Shown: positions 7,071 through 14,475 of the stretch, one piece after another
How the letters are laid out: every line of letters begins with the position of its first letter
Numbering within the stretch: position 1 is the first letter of the stretch
Notes under the pieces: model-generated
Database searches by the model: none
What the model was told of the DNA's origin: nothing
Seen by the model: only the letters and a program-made list of their open reading frames with translations
Source: Lautropia sp. SCN 69-89
Lineage (GTDB): Bacteria > Pseudomonadota > Gammaproteobacteria > Burkholderiales > Burkholderiaceae_E
Reading direction: 5' to 3'
NCBI GenBank assembly: GCA_001724855.1
Contig: MEED01000006.1
Location: 1-33,880, forward strand
DNA: 33,880 nucleotides
Position numbers and translations under genes: made by a program

Positions 7071-7103
7071 ACGGACTCGTCCATCGGTGCTACGGACTTG
7101 TCC
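7071..7103. repeat. 12-bp direct repeat with a 21-bp period upstream of the subunit II gene
   Basis: ACGGACTCGTCC at 7071-7082 and ACGGACTTGTCC at 7092-7103 differ at one base and are spaced by two helical turns. They lie in the ~230 bp gap between the oxidase operon (read left) and the TA remnant (read right). Such spacing suits a regulator binding on one DNA face. I found no FNR-type TTGAT-N4-ATCAA box in this gap. Confidence 0.4.
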
Positions 7104-7152
7104 TTCCGGTCCCCATAGCATCTGCTCACTCAGGACGTAGACATCCGCCCGA

Positions 7153-7174
7153 TATATTGCTAGCATGCAATATA
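7153..7174. promoter_or_regulatory. Palindrome over the start of the DUF6516 remnant
   Basis: TATATTGC and GCAATATA form a perfect 8-bp inverted repeat with a six-base centre, and the right arm overlaps the ATG at 7165. The left arm contains a -10-like TATATT exactly six bases before that ATG, so a transcript starting there would be leaderless. I see no good -35 element. Most likely it is the autoregulatory operator of the TA module. Confidence 0.5.
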
Positions 7175-7282
7175 AGAGTGCCTTGCTGATCGCGCAGGCC
7201 AAGGAGGTTCGCGACGACGGCTCGATCGTCGATCGACCAATTGCTCGAAGACTTCCGATCGGACGTCGAGCGGTGGGATTGA
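7165..7282 (+). pseudogene. Collapsed DUF6516-type toxin
   Basis: The first 23 codons (MQYKSALLIAQAKEVRDDGS plus IVD) look like the N-terminus of DUF6516-family proteins. Shifting one frame at about 7232 gives IDQLLEDFRSDVERWD followed by TGA at 7280-7282, which looks like the C-terminus of the same family. A normal member has roughly 110 codons, so the central two thirds is missing. The junction carries TCGATCG twice in tandem (7222-7235). DUF6516 genes usually precede an HVO_A0114-type regulator, as here. The product should be non-functional. Confidence 0.6.
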
Positions 7283-7284
7283 AC

Positions 7285-7641
7285 ATGAAGGCGATCATCG
7301 AAGTGTCCGCACGCGGCTCGGTCTTCCGGAACGCGGCCCGGCAAGTTCATGCTGCGCGAAAAGGGCGCGCTGCGGCAGACTTTCGCCTCAGCTTCGAATC
7401 TGCCCGTTCGCTGTTCGCCGACCTGACCCCCGCGCGACTCGATCTGCTCGGCACGCTCAGGCGCGTTGGCCCCTGCAGCGTCTACGCCCTTGCCAAGGCT
7501 GCGGGCCGCAACTACTCGAACGTGCACACGGACGCGTCGCGACTCGAGGAACTGGGCCTGGTCGAACGCTCGGACGACGGCAATGTCTCGGTACCGTTCG
7601 AGTCCGTCGAAATCCTGGTTCCGCTTCCGCAGGTCGCATAG
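7285..7641 (+). CDS. HVO_A0114-type (COG4190) winged-helix regulator, probable antitoxin partner
   Basis: The 118-residue protein starts MKAIIEVSARGSVFRNAARQ. After a linker it contains LSFESARSLFADLTPARLDL and the winged helix (LLGTLRRVGPCSVYALAKAA, then NYSNVHTDASRLEELGLVER), the hallmark sequence of this MarR-like family. These proteins are commonly encoded just downstream of DUF6516 genes. Translation could also continue in the frame of the broken toxin start at 7165, giving an odd N-terminal extension; the ATG at 7285 matches the family start. It probably still binds the palindrome at 7153-7174. Confidence 0.75.
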   Translation: MKAIIEVSARGSVFRNAARQVHAARKGRAAADFRLSFESARSLFADLTPARLDLLGTLRRVGPCSVYALAKAAGRNYSNVHTDASRLEELGLVERSDDGNVSVPFESVEILVPLPQVA

Positions 7642-7667
7642 CGCGCTCGCGACGACCGCGCGGGCAC

Positions 7668-8660
7668 TCAGCTCGTTTTCGCTGTGCCCACCGGGTTTCC
7701 CGACGCGTCGAACATCCCCTCGAACAGCACCGAGCTGAGGTAGCGCTCGCCCGAGTCGGGCAGGATCGCGACGATGGTCTTGCCGGCGTTCTCGGGCTTG
7801 CGCGCGTAGCGAATCGCGACTGCGGCGGCCGCGCCGCAGGAGATTCCCGACAGGATGCCTTCCTCGCGCGTGAGGCGGCGCGCGTACTCGATCGCCTCCT
7901 CGTTCGACACCTGCTCGATGGCGTCGACCAGCGACATGTCGAGCACCTTCGGAACGAAGCCCGCGCCGAGGCCCTGGATCTTGTGCGGCCCCGGTTTCAG
8001 CGGCTCGCCGCGGCGCGCCTGCGTGAGGACCGGGCTCGCGCTCGGCTCGACCGCGACCGACTGGATCTTCTTGCCGCGCGTGTTCTTGATGTAGCGCGAG
8101 ATGCCGGTGATCGTGCCACCGGTGCCCACGCCGCTGACCAGGATGTCGATCGCGCCGTCGGTGTCGTTCCAGATCTCCGGCCCGGTGGTCGCTTCGTGGA
8201 TCGCCGGGTTGGCCGGGTTGGTGAACTGCTGCAGCAGTACGTATTTCGGGTCCGACGCGGCGATCTCCTCGGCCTTCGCCACCGCCGCGGCGGTGCCACC
8301 GGCGCCCTCGGTGAGGACCAGCCGAGCGCCATAGGCGAGCAGCAGCTTGCGGCGCTCCATGCTCATCGTGTCGGGCATCGTCAGCGTGATCGGAATGCCC
8401 TTCGACGCGGCGACGAACGCCAGCGCGATGCCGGTGTTGCCGCTGGTGGGTTCGACGATTTCCTTGCCGGGGCCGAGCAGGCCGCGTTTCTCGGCGTCCC
8501 AGATCATCGCGGCGCCGATCCGGCACTTGACCGAGTAGGCGGGGTTGCGGCCCTCGACCTTGGCCAGCACCGTGGCCTTCGCGCCGTCGGTGATGCGGTT
8601 CAGGCGCACGAGCGGCGTGCGGCCGATGGACATCGCGTTGTCGGTGAACCAGGCGGGCAT
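7668..8660 (-). CDS. cysK: Cysteine synthase (O-acetylserine sulfhydrylase), PLP enzyme
   Basis: The 330-residue protein has the full CysK signature: [13 protein letters not shown] with the PLP lysine K45, the substrate loop [10 protein letters not shown], the phosphate-binding [10 protein letters not shown] and a C-terminal [10 protein letters not shown]. It makes L-cysteine and acetate from O-acetyl-L-serine and sulfide in the cytoplasm. The start at 8660 is fixed by AGGAGG upstream; a longer frame to 8750 is not supported. It stands alone between the HVO_A0114-type regulator (convergent) and the DUF1615 gene, and no serine acetyltransferase is adjacent. CysK and CysM are hard to tell apart in general, but length and motifs favour CysK. 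Confidence 0.92.
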   Translation of the reverse strand: MPAWFTDNAMSIGRTPLVRLNRITDGAKATVLAKVEGRNPAYSVKCRIGAAMIWDAEKRGLLGPGKEIVEPTSGNTGIALAFVAASKGIPITLTMPDTMSMERRKLLLAYGARLVLTEGAGGTAAAVAKAEEIAASDPKYVLLQQFTNPANPAIHEATTGPEIWNDTDGAIDILVSGVGTGGTITGISRYIKNTRGKKIQSVAVEPSASPVLTQARRGEPLKPGPHKIQGLGAGFVPKVLDMSLVDAIEQVSNEEAIEYARRLTREEGILSGISCGAAAAVAIRYARKPENAGKTIVAILPDSGERYLSSVLFEGMFDASGNPVGTAKTS

Positions 8661-8692
8661 GTGGGTCCCCTCCTTTCGAAGTCGGAGGGGCA

Positions 8693-9817
8693 TTATCCTC
8701 CCGCCGCGACGCAACGCCGGTGGCGCTCGTCGACGCGGTTCGCGAACCATTCGGTGGTGAGCTTGCGCGTGATCTTCGGGCTCTTCAGTGCGATGCGCGG
8801 CACCAGCGCGCGCGGCAGCGGGCGACCTGCGGAGGCGTCCGCGAGCTCGAACACGCGCCGGTACAGCGCGCTGCGCTCGAACTCGGCGCGCCCGTCCTGT
8901 TCGAGTGCATTGCGAATGGCAGCGTCGCCGATCCCGAGGCGCTTGCCGAGCGCGCGAACCGCGAGCTCGGTGGCGCCCGGTTCCGCGGAATCGCTGCCGT
9001 GACGGATCAGGTCGCCATCGAGCTCCAGGCGAATGCCCGACGCGACCGCGACCGCGTTCTGGAACGCCGCGTTGCGGCTCGCGTAGCGGCCCGCGTTGAA
9101 GTCGGCGAAGCGGTACAGCGGCCGGTCGTAGGAGGCCGGATAGTCGAGCAGGTGCGCGATGCCGAAGTACAGGCCGCCGCGGCGCGTGAACACCTCATGG
9201 CGGATCGAGTCGTTCGCGCCGTAGGGATAGGCGCGCTGTCGCGCGTGCCGCTCGGCGAAGTCGACGCCGACCTGCATCGGGCCGCCGGTGCGCACCGGGT
9301 TGAAGCCCGCGAACAGGCGCCGACCCATCGGCACCATGCCGACGAAGTCCTCGTAGATCTCGCTCAGCTCACGCTCGGTGCGCACCGCGTCGATGCGCGC
9401 GGCGTAGGTCCTGCCGTCAGGAGACGCGAGCCCCAGCGCGGCGCGCACCGCGAACTCGGGCACGCCGAGGCGGGCGGCACGGCGCTCGATTTCCTCGCGC
9501 GCGATGCGCGCGAGCCCCGGCACTGCGGGATCAGCGCGGTAGCTCGACTCCTGTTCGACGACGGCCAGCGCGGCGCACAGGTTCGGCAGGGTCGGTGCGA
9601 TCCCGAGCGCGACGAAGGCGGCGTGAACATCGGCGGCCCATCCCTTGCGATCGGGAAGGCTCTCCGGCAACAGACGGTCGGCAATCTGCGCGCGGATCAC
9701 CTCCGGAGACGGCGGCGTGGGTTCGCCGAGGCGGCCGTCCACTGCGCAGCCGCCGAACGCGGCCAGGCCCAGGACGGCCAGCGCGGCGCGGGCGCGGCGA
9801 AACGACGAGAATCGCAT
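8693..9817 (-). CDS. DUF1615-family lipoprotein (374 aa)
   Basis: A lipoprotein signal is clear: a basic N-terminus ([10 protein letters not shown]), a hydrophobic stretch and the lipobox LAAFGGC with C24. The mature part contains [20 protein letters not shown], with the E-S-S-Y context seen in lysozyme-like transglycosylase folds, followed by the [12 protein letters not shown] and [11 protein letters not shown] segments typical of DUF1615. The biochemical role is unknown; an envelope role at the outer membrane is a fair inference. It lies upstream of cysK on the same strand with a 32-base gap, so co-transcription is possible. Confidence 0.8.
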   Translation of the reverse strand: MRFSSFRRARAALAVLGLAAFGGCAVDGRLGEPTPPSPEVIRAQIADRLLPESLPDRKGWAADVHAAFVALGIAPTLPNLCAALAVVEQESSYRADPAVPGLARIAREEIERRAARLGVPEFAVRAALGLASPDGRTYAARIDAVRTERELSEIYEDFVGMVPMGRRLFAGFNPVRTGGPMQVGVDFAERHARQRAYPYGANDSIRHEVFTRRGGLYFGIAHLLDYPASYDRPLYRFADFNAGRYASRNAAFQNAVAVASGIRLELDGDLIRHGSDSAEPGATELAVRALGKRLGIGDAAIRNALEQDGRAEFERSALYRRVFELADASAGRPLPRALVPRIALKSPKITRKLTTEWFANRVDERHRRCVAAGG

Positions 9818-9870
9818 GAAGACTCGTCGGCGTGTTCGCGACGGCACGCTTTCCCGGCCGCTTTGCTTCG

Positions 9871-10182
9871 TCAAGCGCCGTTGGCCGCGCGCCTGACTCG
9901 CCTGCTCACGTAGTCTTTCAATACGCGATCCATGCGCGCCTGCCAGCCCTCCCCCGTCGACCTGAACCACGCCAGTACTTCAGGGCTGTAGCGGATGGAC
10001 ACGAGCTGTTTCCTCGTCTCGGACGGCGGGCGCCCCCGCAGGGCGCGGATGGGGAGCATCGCGTCGAGTTGTCGACGCGTCAATGGCTGCGCGTCGGGGT
10101 CGGCTTTGGCAGCGGCGGTGATGGCCTGGTCTTCTTCAGCGGTCGGCATCACGACCGTACTGCGCTTCGATCGTCTTGACAT
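9871..10182 (-). CDS. brnA: BrnA-family antitoxin without a BrnT partner (103 aa)
   Basis: The protein ends with the BrnA core: VSIRYSPEVLAWFRSTGEGW followed by QARMDRVLKDYV, a ribbon-helix-helix DNA-binding module. The N-terminal half (MPTAEEDQAITAAAKADPDA) is the usual toxin-binding arm. BrnT normally sits directly upstream with a short overlap; here the 240 bases upstream hold a promoter and palindrome but no BrnT-like frame on this strand. The gene looks intact and independently expressed. Solitary BrnA-like proteins may act as regulators or protect against BrnT toxins encoded elsewhere. Confidence 0.78.
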   Translation of the reverse strand: MSRRSKRSTVVMPTAEEDQAITAAAKADPDAQPLTRRQLDAMLPIRALRGRPPSETRKQLVSIRYSPEVLAWFRSTGEGWQARMDRVLKDYVSRRVRRAANGA

Positions 10183-10194
10183 AGTGCTTCATTT

Positions 10195-10223
10195 ATTGTA
10201 GCTACAACAAATCAGGAGATCAA
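10195..10223 (-). promoter_or_regulatory. brnA promoter with overlapping palindromic operator
   Basis: Read leftward there is TTGATC (10223-10218), a 17-base spacer and TACAAT (10200-10195), a near-consensus sigma-70 promoter. The perfect 12-bp palindrome TTGTAGCTACAA at 10196-10207 overlaps the -10 element. The predicted RNA start lies only about six bases before the brnA ATG, leaving almost no leader and no Shine-Dalgarno. This is a textbook autorepression layout for an RHH antitoxin. Confidence 0.65.
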
Positions 10224-10425
10224 GATGGGCAGGGGCACTGGTGAGTGCGGATACCGGCGAATCGGCGCCGGTCGCGTTGGTATCACTGTAGCTTTCGACG
10301 AGGCATCGGAGTGTCGGCCATTCGTCCGATGCGATCGGTGCATGGGAGCGCCGACTGCTGCCCAAGTGGTCGGCGCAAATGCTGCGGACGGCTGGCACGA
10401 AGGCCGCCGTCGCCGCGAGGCGTCC

Positions 10426-10809
10426 TTAACGTCCGGCCTTCCGCTTCTCGTGCTCGCGCTGGCAGCCGATGCAGCGCTTGGCCGTCGGGTATGCGAGCAG
10501 CCGTTCGTAGCCAATGTCGGCGCCGCAGTCGATGCACTCGCCGTACTTGCCGGCGGCGATGCGCTGGCGGGCGCCCAGGATGTCGCGCACGTCCTGCAGG
10601 TTCTGGCGGATGACGGGGTCGTCCACCGCCGAGAGCTTGACCAGCAGCGCGTCGTCGGTGGCCTCGTCGACGCTTTCGCCGAGCGTGACCCGCTGCCGGT
10701 CTTCGTCCATCGCGGAGAACAGCGAGCGGATCTCGCGGAACTCGCGGGCCCACCTCTCGTCCATCATCGCCGCGAGGTGGTCGATCTGCTTCTGCTCCAG
10801 TGCGGGCAT
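10426..10809 (-). CDS. DksA/TraR-type zinc-finger protein (127 aa)
   Basis: The C-terminal four-cysteine zinc finger is complete: C92-x2-C95 (ECIDCG) and C113-x2-C116 (RCIGCQ), separated by the usual GADIGYERLLAYPTAKR segment. A helical N-terminus precedes it. Members bind RNA polymerase in the secondary channel and can modulate transcription, with or without ppGpp. The helical hairpin tip carries M-D-E-D (34-37) and S-x-D-E-A-T-D (46-52), but I cannot say which acidic pair corresponds to the DksA tip. The start at 10809 is backed by GGAGG. It is divergent from a UspA gene 146 bases away, suggesting a shared stress-control region. Confidence 0.85.
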   Translation of the reverse strand: MPALEQKQIDHLAAMMDERWAREFREIRSLFSAMDEDRQRVTLGESVDEATDDALLVKLSAVDDPVIRQNLQDVRDILGARQRIAAGKYGECIDCGADIGYERLLAYPTAKRCIGCQREHEKRKAGR

Positions 10810-10955
10810 GTCCGCTTTCCTCCGAATGTTCGTGCCGCGCGGCCGCGCGGCTTCGCGCATGCTAACCTCGGTCCATTCTATCTCGCCGACGCGCGGCCGC
10901 TGCGGACGCCCGACTGCCGCAGTCGACGCAACGGCATCCCGGGTGGGGCAAGGCG

Positions 10956-11375
10956 ATGGTCGAACTCCTCGTGCCGGTCGACGGTTCGAAGCCTGCGGAG
11001 CGTGCGGTCCGGCACGCGATCAAGCTGGTCGCGGGCGGCCTGAAGGCGCGGATCCTGCTGCTGAACGTCCAGCCCGAGCTGCCGCGATCGCGCTCGCGCG
11101 CGGAAAGGCGCAGCGACATGCTGCAGCAGCTCGAAGAGGCAGACCAGGCGATGCATTCCGCCGTGGCGCTGCTCGAGCGCGCGGGCGTGACCTGGGAGCG
11201 CTGCCTGCGTAGCGGCGCTCCGGCCGAGACGATCCTGGAGCTGGCCCGCGAGAGGCATTGCGCCGCGATCGTCATGGGTACGCGCGGGCTCGGCGCAGTC
11301 GCCGGGCTGGTGCTCGGCTCGGTCGCGGCAAAGATCGTCCAGCTCGCTCCGGTGCCCGTCACGCTGGTGAAGTAG
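10956..11375 (+). CDS. Universal stress protein, single-domain UspA family (139 aa)
   Basis: The protein starts with the UspA strand (MVELLVPVDGSKPAERAV) and carries the ATP-binding loop near the C-terminus, MGTRGLGAVAGLVLGSVA, which fits G-x2-G-x9-G-S. It is therefore likely an ATP-binding Usp rather than a UspA/C-type non-binder. Seven bases separate its stop from the start of the Pat-like gene, so the two form an operon. That pairing suggests stress-linked control of the acyl-CoA ligase/acetyltransferase-like protein. The divergent gene encodes a DksA/TraR-type protein. Confidence 0.88.
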   Translation: MVELLVPVDGSKPAERAVRHAIKLVAGGLKARILLLNVQPELPRSRSRAERRSDMLQQLEEADQAMHSAVALLERAGVTWERCLRSGAPAETILELARERHCAAIVMGTRGLGAVAGLVLGSVAAKIVQLAPVPVTLVK

Positions 11376-11382
11376 CGCCAGC

Positions 11383-13851
11383 GTGACGATCCGCAACCTC
11401 GATTTCCTGCTGCGGCCGCGATCGGTCGCGGTGATCGGCGCCTCCGATCGCGAGCGCAGCGTCGGCGCCGCGCTGATGCGCAACCTGCTGCGAGGCGGGT
11501 TTCGCGGCGAAGTGTGGCCGGTGAATCCGAAGCGCGCTTCGGTCGCGGGCCTGCGCGCGTTTGCCGACGTGGCCGGGCTCCCCGAGGTGCCCGATCTCGC
11601 GATTCTCGCTTCGCCTGCGGCCACCTTGCCGCACATCGTGCGGGCGCTGGCCGAGCGCGGCACGCGCGCGGCGGTGGTGATCACCAGCGTCCCGCAACGG
11701 CCGCAGGACGCCGCTGCGCTGCGCCAGTCGCTGCTCGATGCGGCACGGCCGCACTCGATGCGCATCCTCGGTCCGAACAGCATGGGGCTGGTCGTCCCCT
11801 CGCTCGGGCTCGACGCGAGCTTCGCGGCCGCGCCGGCGCAGCGCGGCGGCATCGCGTTCGTCTCTCAGTCGGGTGCGCTGACATCGGCGGCGCTCGACTG
11901 GGCCGCCTCGCGGAACATCGGCTTCTCCTGCGTCGTCTCGCTCGGCGAGGCGATCGACGTCGATGCCGCCGACATCATCGATTACCTGGGCAGCGACCCG
12001 GCGACGCGCGCCGTGCTGCTCTATCTCGAGTCGGTGCAGTACGGGCGCAAGTTCCTGTCGGCGGCGCGCGCCGCTTCGCGCGGCAAGCCGGTGATCGTTC
12101 TCAAGTCGGGACGCACCCGCGCCGGTGCGCAGGCCGCGATGCGCCACACCGGCGGCGATCCCGGTGACGACGCGGTGTTCGACGCGGCGGTGCGCAGGGC
12201 CGGCATGCTGCGGGTGGGCACCGTGGCCGACCTGTTTGCCGCGGCGGAGACGCTGACGCGGGCGCACTCGCTCGAAGGCGACAGGCTGGTCATCCTGACC
12301 AATGCCGGTGGGCCAGGGGTGCTCGCTGTCGATGTGCTTGCGGGCGCCGGCGGCGAGCTCTCGGCGCTCGAAGCGCCGACCCGCGCGCGGCTGCGCGTGC
12401 TGCTGCCCGAGTCCTCGATGCCGGCCAACCCGGTGGACCTCGGCGGCGAGGCCGATGCGCGTCGCTACGGCGCGAGCCTGCAGGCGCTGCTGGAGGCTCC
12501 CGGGCGCGACAGCACGCTGGTGATTCACGCGCCGAGCGGGGCGGCGGACGCGCGCGAAGTCGCCGAGGCGTGTGCGAGCGCGGCGCGCGATCGTGCGCAC
12601 AACCTGCTGGCCTGCTGGATGGGCGGCGACGGCGCCTCGGGTGCGGCGCAGCCGCTGCGCGATGCCGGCATTGCGGTGTACGAGACGCCCGAGGCCGCGG
12701 TGCAGGCGTTCCTGCACACGGTGGAACATCGCCGCAACCAGGAAGCCCTCCGGCAGGCGCCGCCGTCGATCATGGCCGATTTCGCGCCCGACGAGGCAAC
12801 GGCGCGCCGGCTGCTGCGGCAGGCGCTGTTGGAAGGGCGCGGACAGACGACGGCCGAGGAAACGCGCGCGCTGCTCGGCGCCTACGGCATCGCGCTCGGG
12901 GCGCCACCGCGCGGTCGCGCGCTCGAACTGGCACTGCGCGTGACGGCCGACCCGGCGTTCGGCCTGTTCGTGCGCTTGGGCAGGACCGGCGCGGAGGGAC
13001 GGGGCGCCAACGCGATCGGGTTGTTGCCGCTGGACCATTCGCTGGCCAGCGAGGCGATCATGCGCGCTGGCCTGGTCGAGGCACCGGAAGCATCGGGTGC
13101 GCCGGCGGCGTCGGCCGCGCGCGCGCAGTCCGACCGCGATGCGCTCGCGCTGATGCTGGCGCGGGTGTCGCAACTCGTCGTCGATCACGACGAGCTGCGC
13201 GAACTGGAGATCGATCCGCTGCGCGTCGACGAAGGCGGCGCGGTCGCGCTCGACGCGCGGGTGCGAGTCGCGCCCCCGTCGGCCTGGGGCGGCGAGCGTC
13301 TCGCGATCCGTCCGTATCCGAAGGAACTCGAGCAGGCGATCGAGCTCGGCGGCCGGCAGGTGCTGCTGCGGCCGATCAAGCCCGAAGATGCGGGCGCCTA
13401 CGCACGCTTCATCGAAGCCACGCAGGCGCCCGACTTCCGGCTGCGCTTCTTCACGCTGGTGCGCAGCCTGCCCGCCCGCGATCTCGCGCGGCACACGCAG
13501 ATCGACTACCACCGCGAGATGGCTTTCGTCGCGACGGCGCAGGACGGGCCCGATGCGGGCGAGATCGCCGGCGAAGTGCGTGCCTTCGTCTACCCGGGCG
13601 GCACGACGGCGGAGTTCGCGATCCTGGTGCGCAGCGACGTGAAGCGCCGCGGCCTGGGGCTGGTGCTGCTCTCGAAGATGATCGACTACTGCAGGGCGAG
13701 CGGGCTGGCCGAACTGATCGGCCAGATCCTGCCCGAGAACGAGGCGATGATCGCGCTGGCCCGCCGCTGCGGCATGCAGGTCGAAGTCGCGCCGGGCGCG
13801 AGCGTGGCGGTCGCGCACCTCGACCTGCGGTCCGCAGGGCCGCAGACGTAG
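11383..13851 (+). CDS. Pat-like NDP-forming acyl-CoA ligase/GNAT acetyltransferase with a shortened ATP-grasp domain
   Basis: The domain order is CoA-binding Rossmann (~1-135), succinyl-CoA-ligase-like domains (~150-450) including the phospho-histidine context MRHTGGDPGDDAV (H255), a remnant ATP-grasp region (~470-630) and a GNAT domain (~655-815, with KRRGLGLVLLSKMID as the acetyl-CoA loop). Full-length relatives are ~890-900 residues; this one has 822. The missing part falls after LLGAYGIALG (~506), where relatives have the lysine-bearing ATP-binding subdomain; the text resumes at about 515. The glycine-rich GxGGT loop is also altered (RLGRTG). Ligase activity is therefore unlikely, while the GNAT part looks complete, as in protein lysine acetyltransferases. 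The start is a GTG seven bases after the UspA gene. Confidence 0.85.
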   Translation: MTIRNLDFLLRPRSVAVIGASDRERSVGAALMRNLLRGGFRGEVWPVNPKRASVAGLRAFADVAGLPEVPDLAILASPAATLPHIVRALAERGTRAAVVITSVPQRPQDAAALRQSLLDAARPHSMRILGPNSMGLVVPSLGLDASFAAAPAQRGGIAFVSQSGALTSAALDWAASRNIGFSCVVSLGEAIDVDAADIIDYLGSDPATRAVLLYLESVQYGRKFLSAARAASRGKPVIVLKSGRTRAGAQAAMRHTGGDPGDDAVFDAAVRRAGMLRVGTVADLFAAAETLTRAHSLEGDRLVILTNAGGPGVLAVDVLAGAGGELSALEAPTRARLRVLLPESSMPANPVDLGGEADARRYGASLQALLEAPGRDSTLVIHAPSGAADAREVAEACASAARDRAHNLLACWMGGDGASGAAQPLRDAGIAVYETPEAAVQAFLHTVEHRRNQEALRQAPPSIMADFAPDEATARRLLRQALLEGRGQTTAEETRALLGAYGIALGAPPRGRALELALRVTADPAFGLFVRLGRTGAEGRGANAIGLLPLDHSLASEAIMRAGLVEAPEASGAPAASAARAQSDRDALALMLARVSQLVVDHDELRELEIDPLRVDEGGAVALDARVRVAPPSAWGGERLAIRPYPKELEQAIELGGRQVLLRPIKPEDAGAYARFIEATQAPDFRLRFFTLVRSLPARDLARHTQIDYHREMAFVATAQDGPDAGEIAGEVRAFVYPGGTTAEFAILVRSDVKRRGLGLVLLSKMIDYCRASGLAELIGQILPENEAMIALARRCGMQVEVAPGASVAVAHLDLRSAGPQT

Positions 13852-13892
13852 CGGCGGCGCTCGCGTGATGAACGGCGCGATCGTGCGTGGCG

Positions 13893-14351
13893 TCAGGCGC
13901 CGGTGCGGGGAGCGGTTGCCGCGGCGGGCTGCGCGGCTGCCGCCACCAGTCCGTACCGCGACATCACTTCCAGCAACTTCGCCCGGTCTGGCGGCCCTCC
14001 GGCATTGACCACCTCTGCGACGTCGCGGAAGTACTGCGCCCCGATGTCCGGCGTCAGCACGACCAGCGCGCGCGCAGTCTGCGTCCCGGTGTTCCTGAAG
14101 GCGTGCACCGAGCCGCGCGGGGTCGACATCCATTGGCCGGGTGCCAGCTCGCGCGACTCGCCGTCGACCGAATAGCCGATCGAGCCCTCCACGACGTAGA
14201 AGAACTCCTCGTTGTGGCTGTGGCTGTGCGGCGGGGGGACGTTGGCGCCCGGCGGCACGATGAGTTCGAACACGCCCAGGCCACCGCTCTTCGAGCCGTC
14301 GACCAGGTACCGGATCTCCATCTGGCCCACCTTGATCACGTCGCTGCTCAT
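13893..14351 (-). CDS. Cupin-domain protein (152 aa)
   Basis: A single cupin barrel is recognisable: motif 1 PPHSHSHNEEFFYVVEGSIG carries the metal-binding His/His/Glu residues, and motif 2 PRGSVHAFRNTG supplies the last histidine. Such small cupins bind a divalent metal and act as dioxygenases, isomerases or sensors; nothing here fixes the substrate. The C-terminal tail is alanine-rich and probably disordered. The start at 14351 has an AAGGAG upstream. It is convergent with the Pat-like gene and divergent from the YihY gene. Confidence 0.82.
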   Translation of the reverse strand: MSSDVIKVGQMEIRYLVDGSKSGGLGVFELIVPPGANVPPPHSHSHNEEFFYVVEGSIGYSVDGESRELAPGQWMSTPRGSVHAFRNTGTQTARALVVLTPDIGAQYFRDVAEVVNAGGPPDRAKLLEVMSRYGLVAAAAQPAAATAPRTGA

Positions 14352-14475
14352 GTCGGTCTCCTTGGCGAGGGGTTTACGGCGACAATCTATACCGTTGTCA
14401 AGGCCGGACAAATGGCGTCGCATTCGATCTGCCGTTGCCAGAGCGATGCAGACGCAAGACAGGTGGGCCCGTCCC

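Noticed and set aside
10225-11043. Open frame on the + strand with an AGGAG before its ATG
   Set aside because: The AGGAG lies in the spacer/-35 region of the brnA promoter, and the product is a shadow of the DksA/TraR-type gene on the other strand.
13851-13893. GC-rich inverted sequence as an intrinsic terminator after the Pat-like gene
   Set aside because: The possible stem is short and there is no T-run.
11359-14133. Long open frame on the - strand (about 920 codons) opposite the Pat-like gene
   Set aside because: No recognisable domain, Arg/His/Gln-rich shadow translation, while the + strand encodes a clear multidomain protein.
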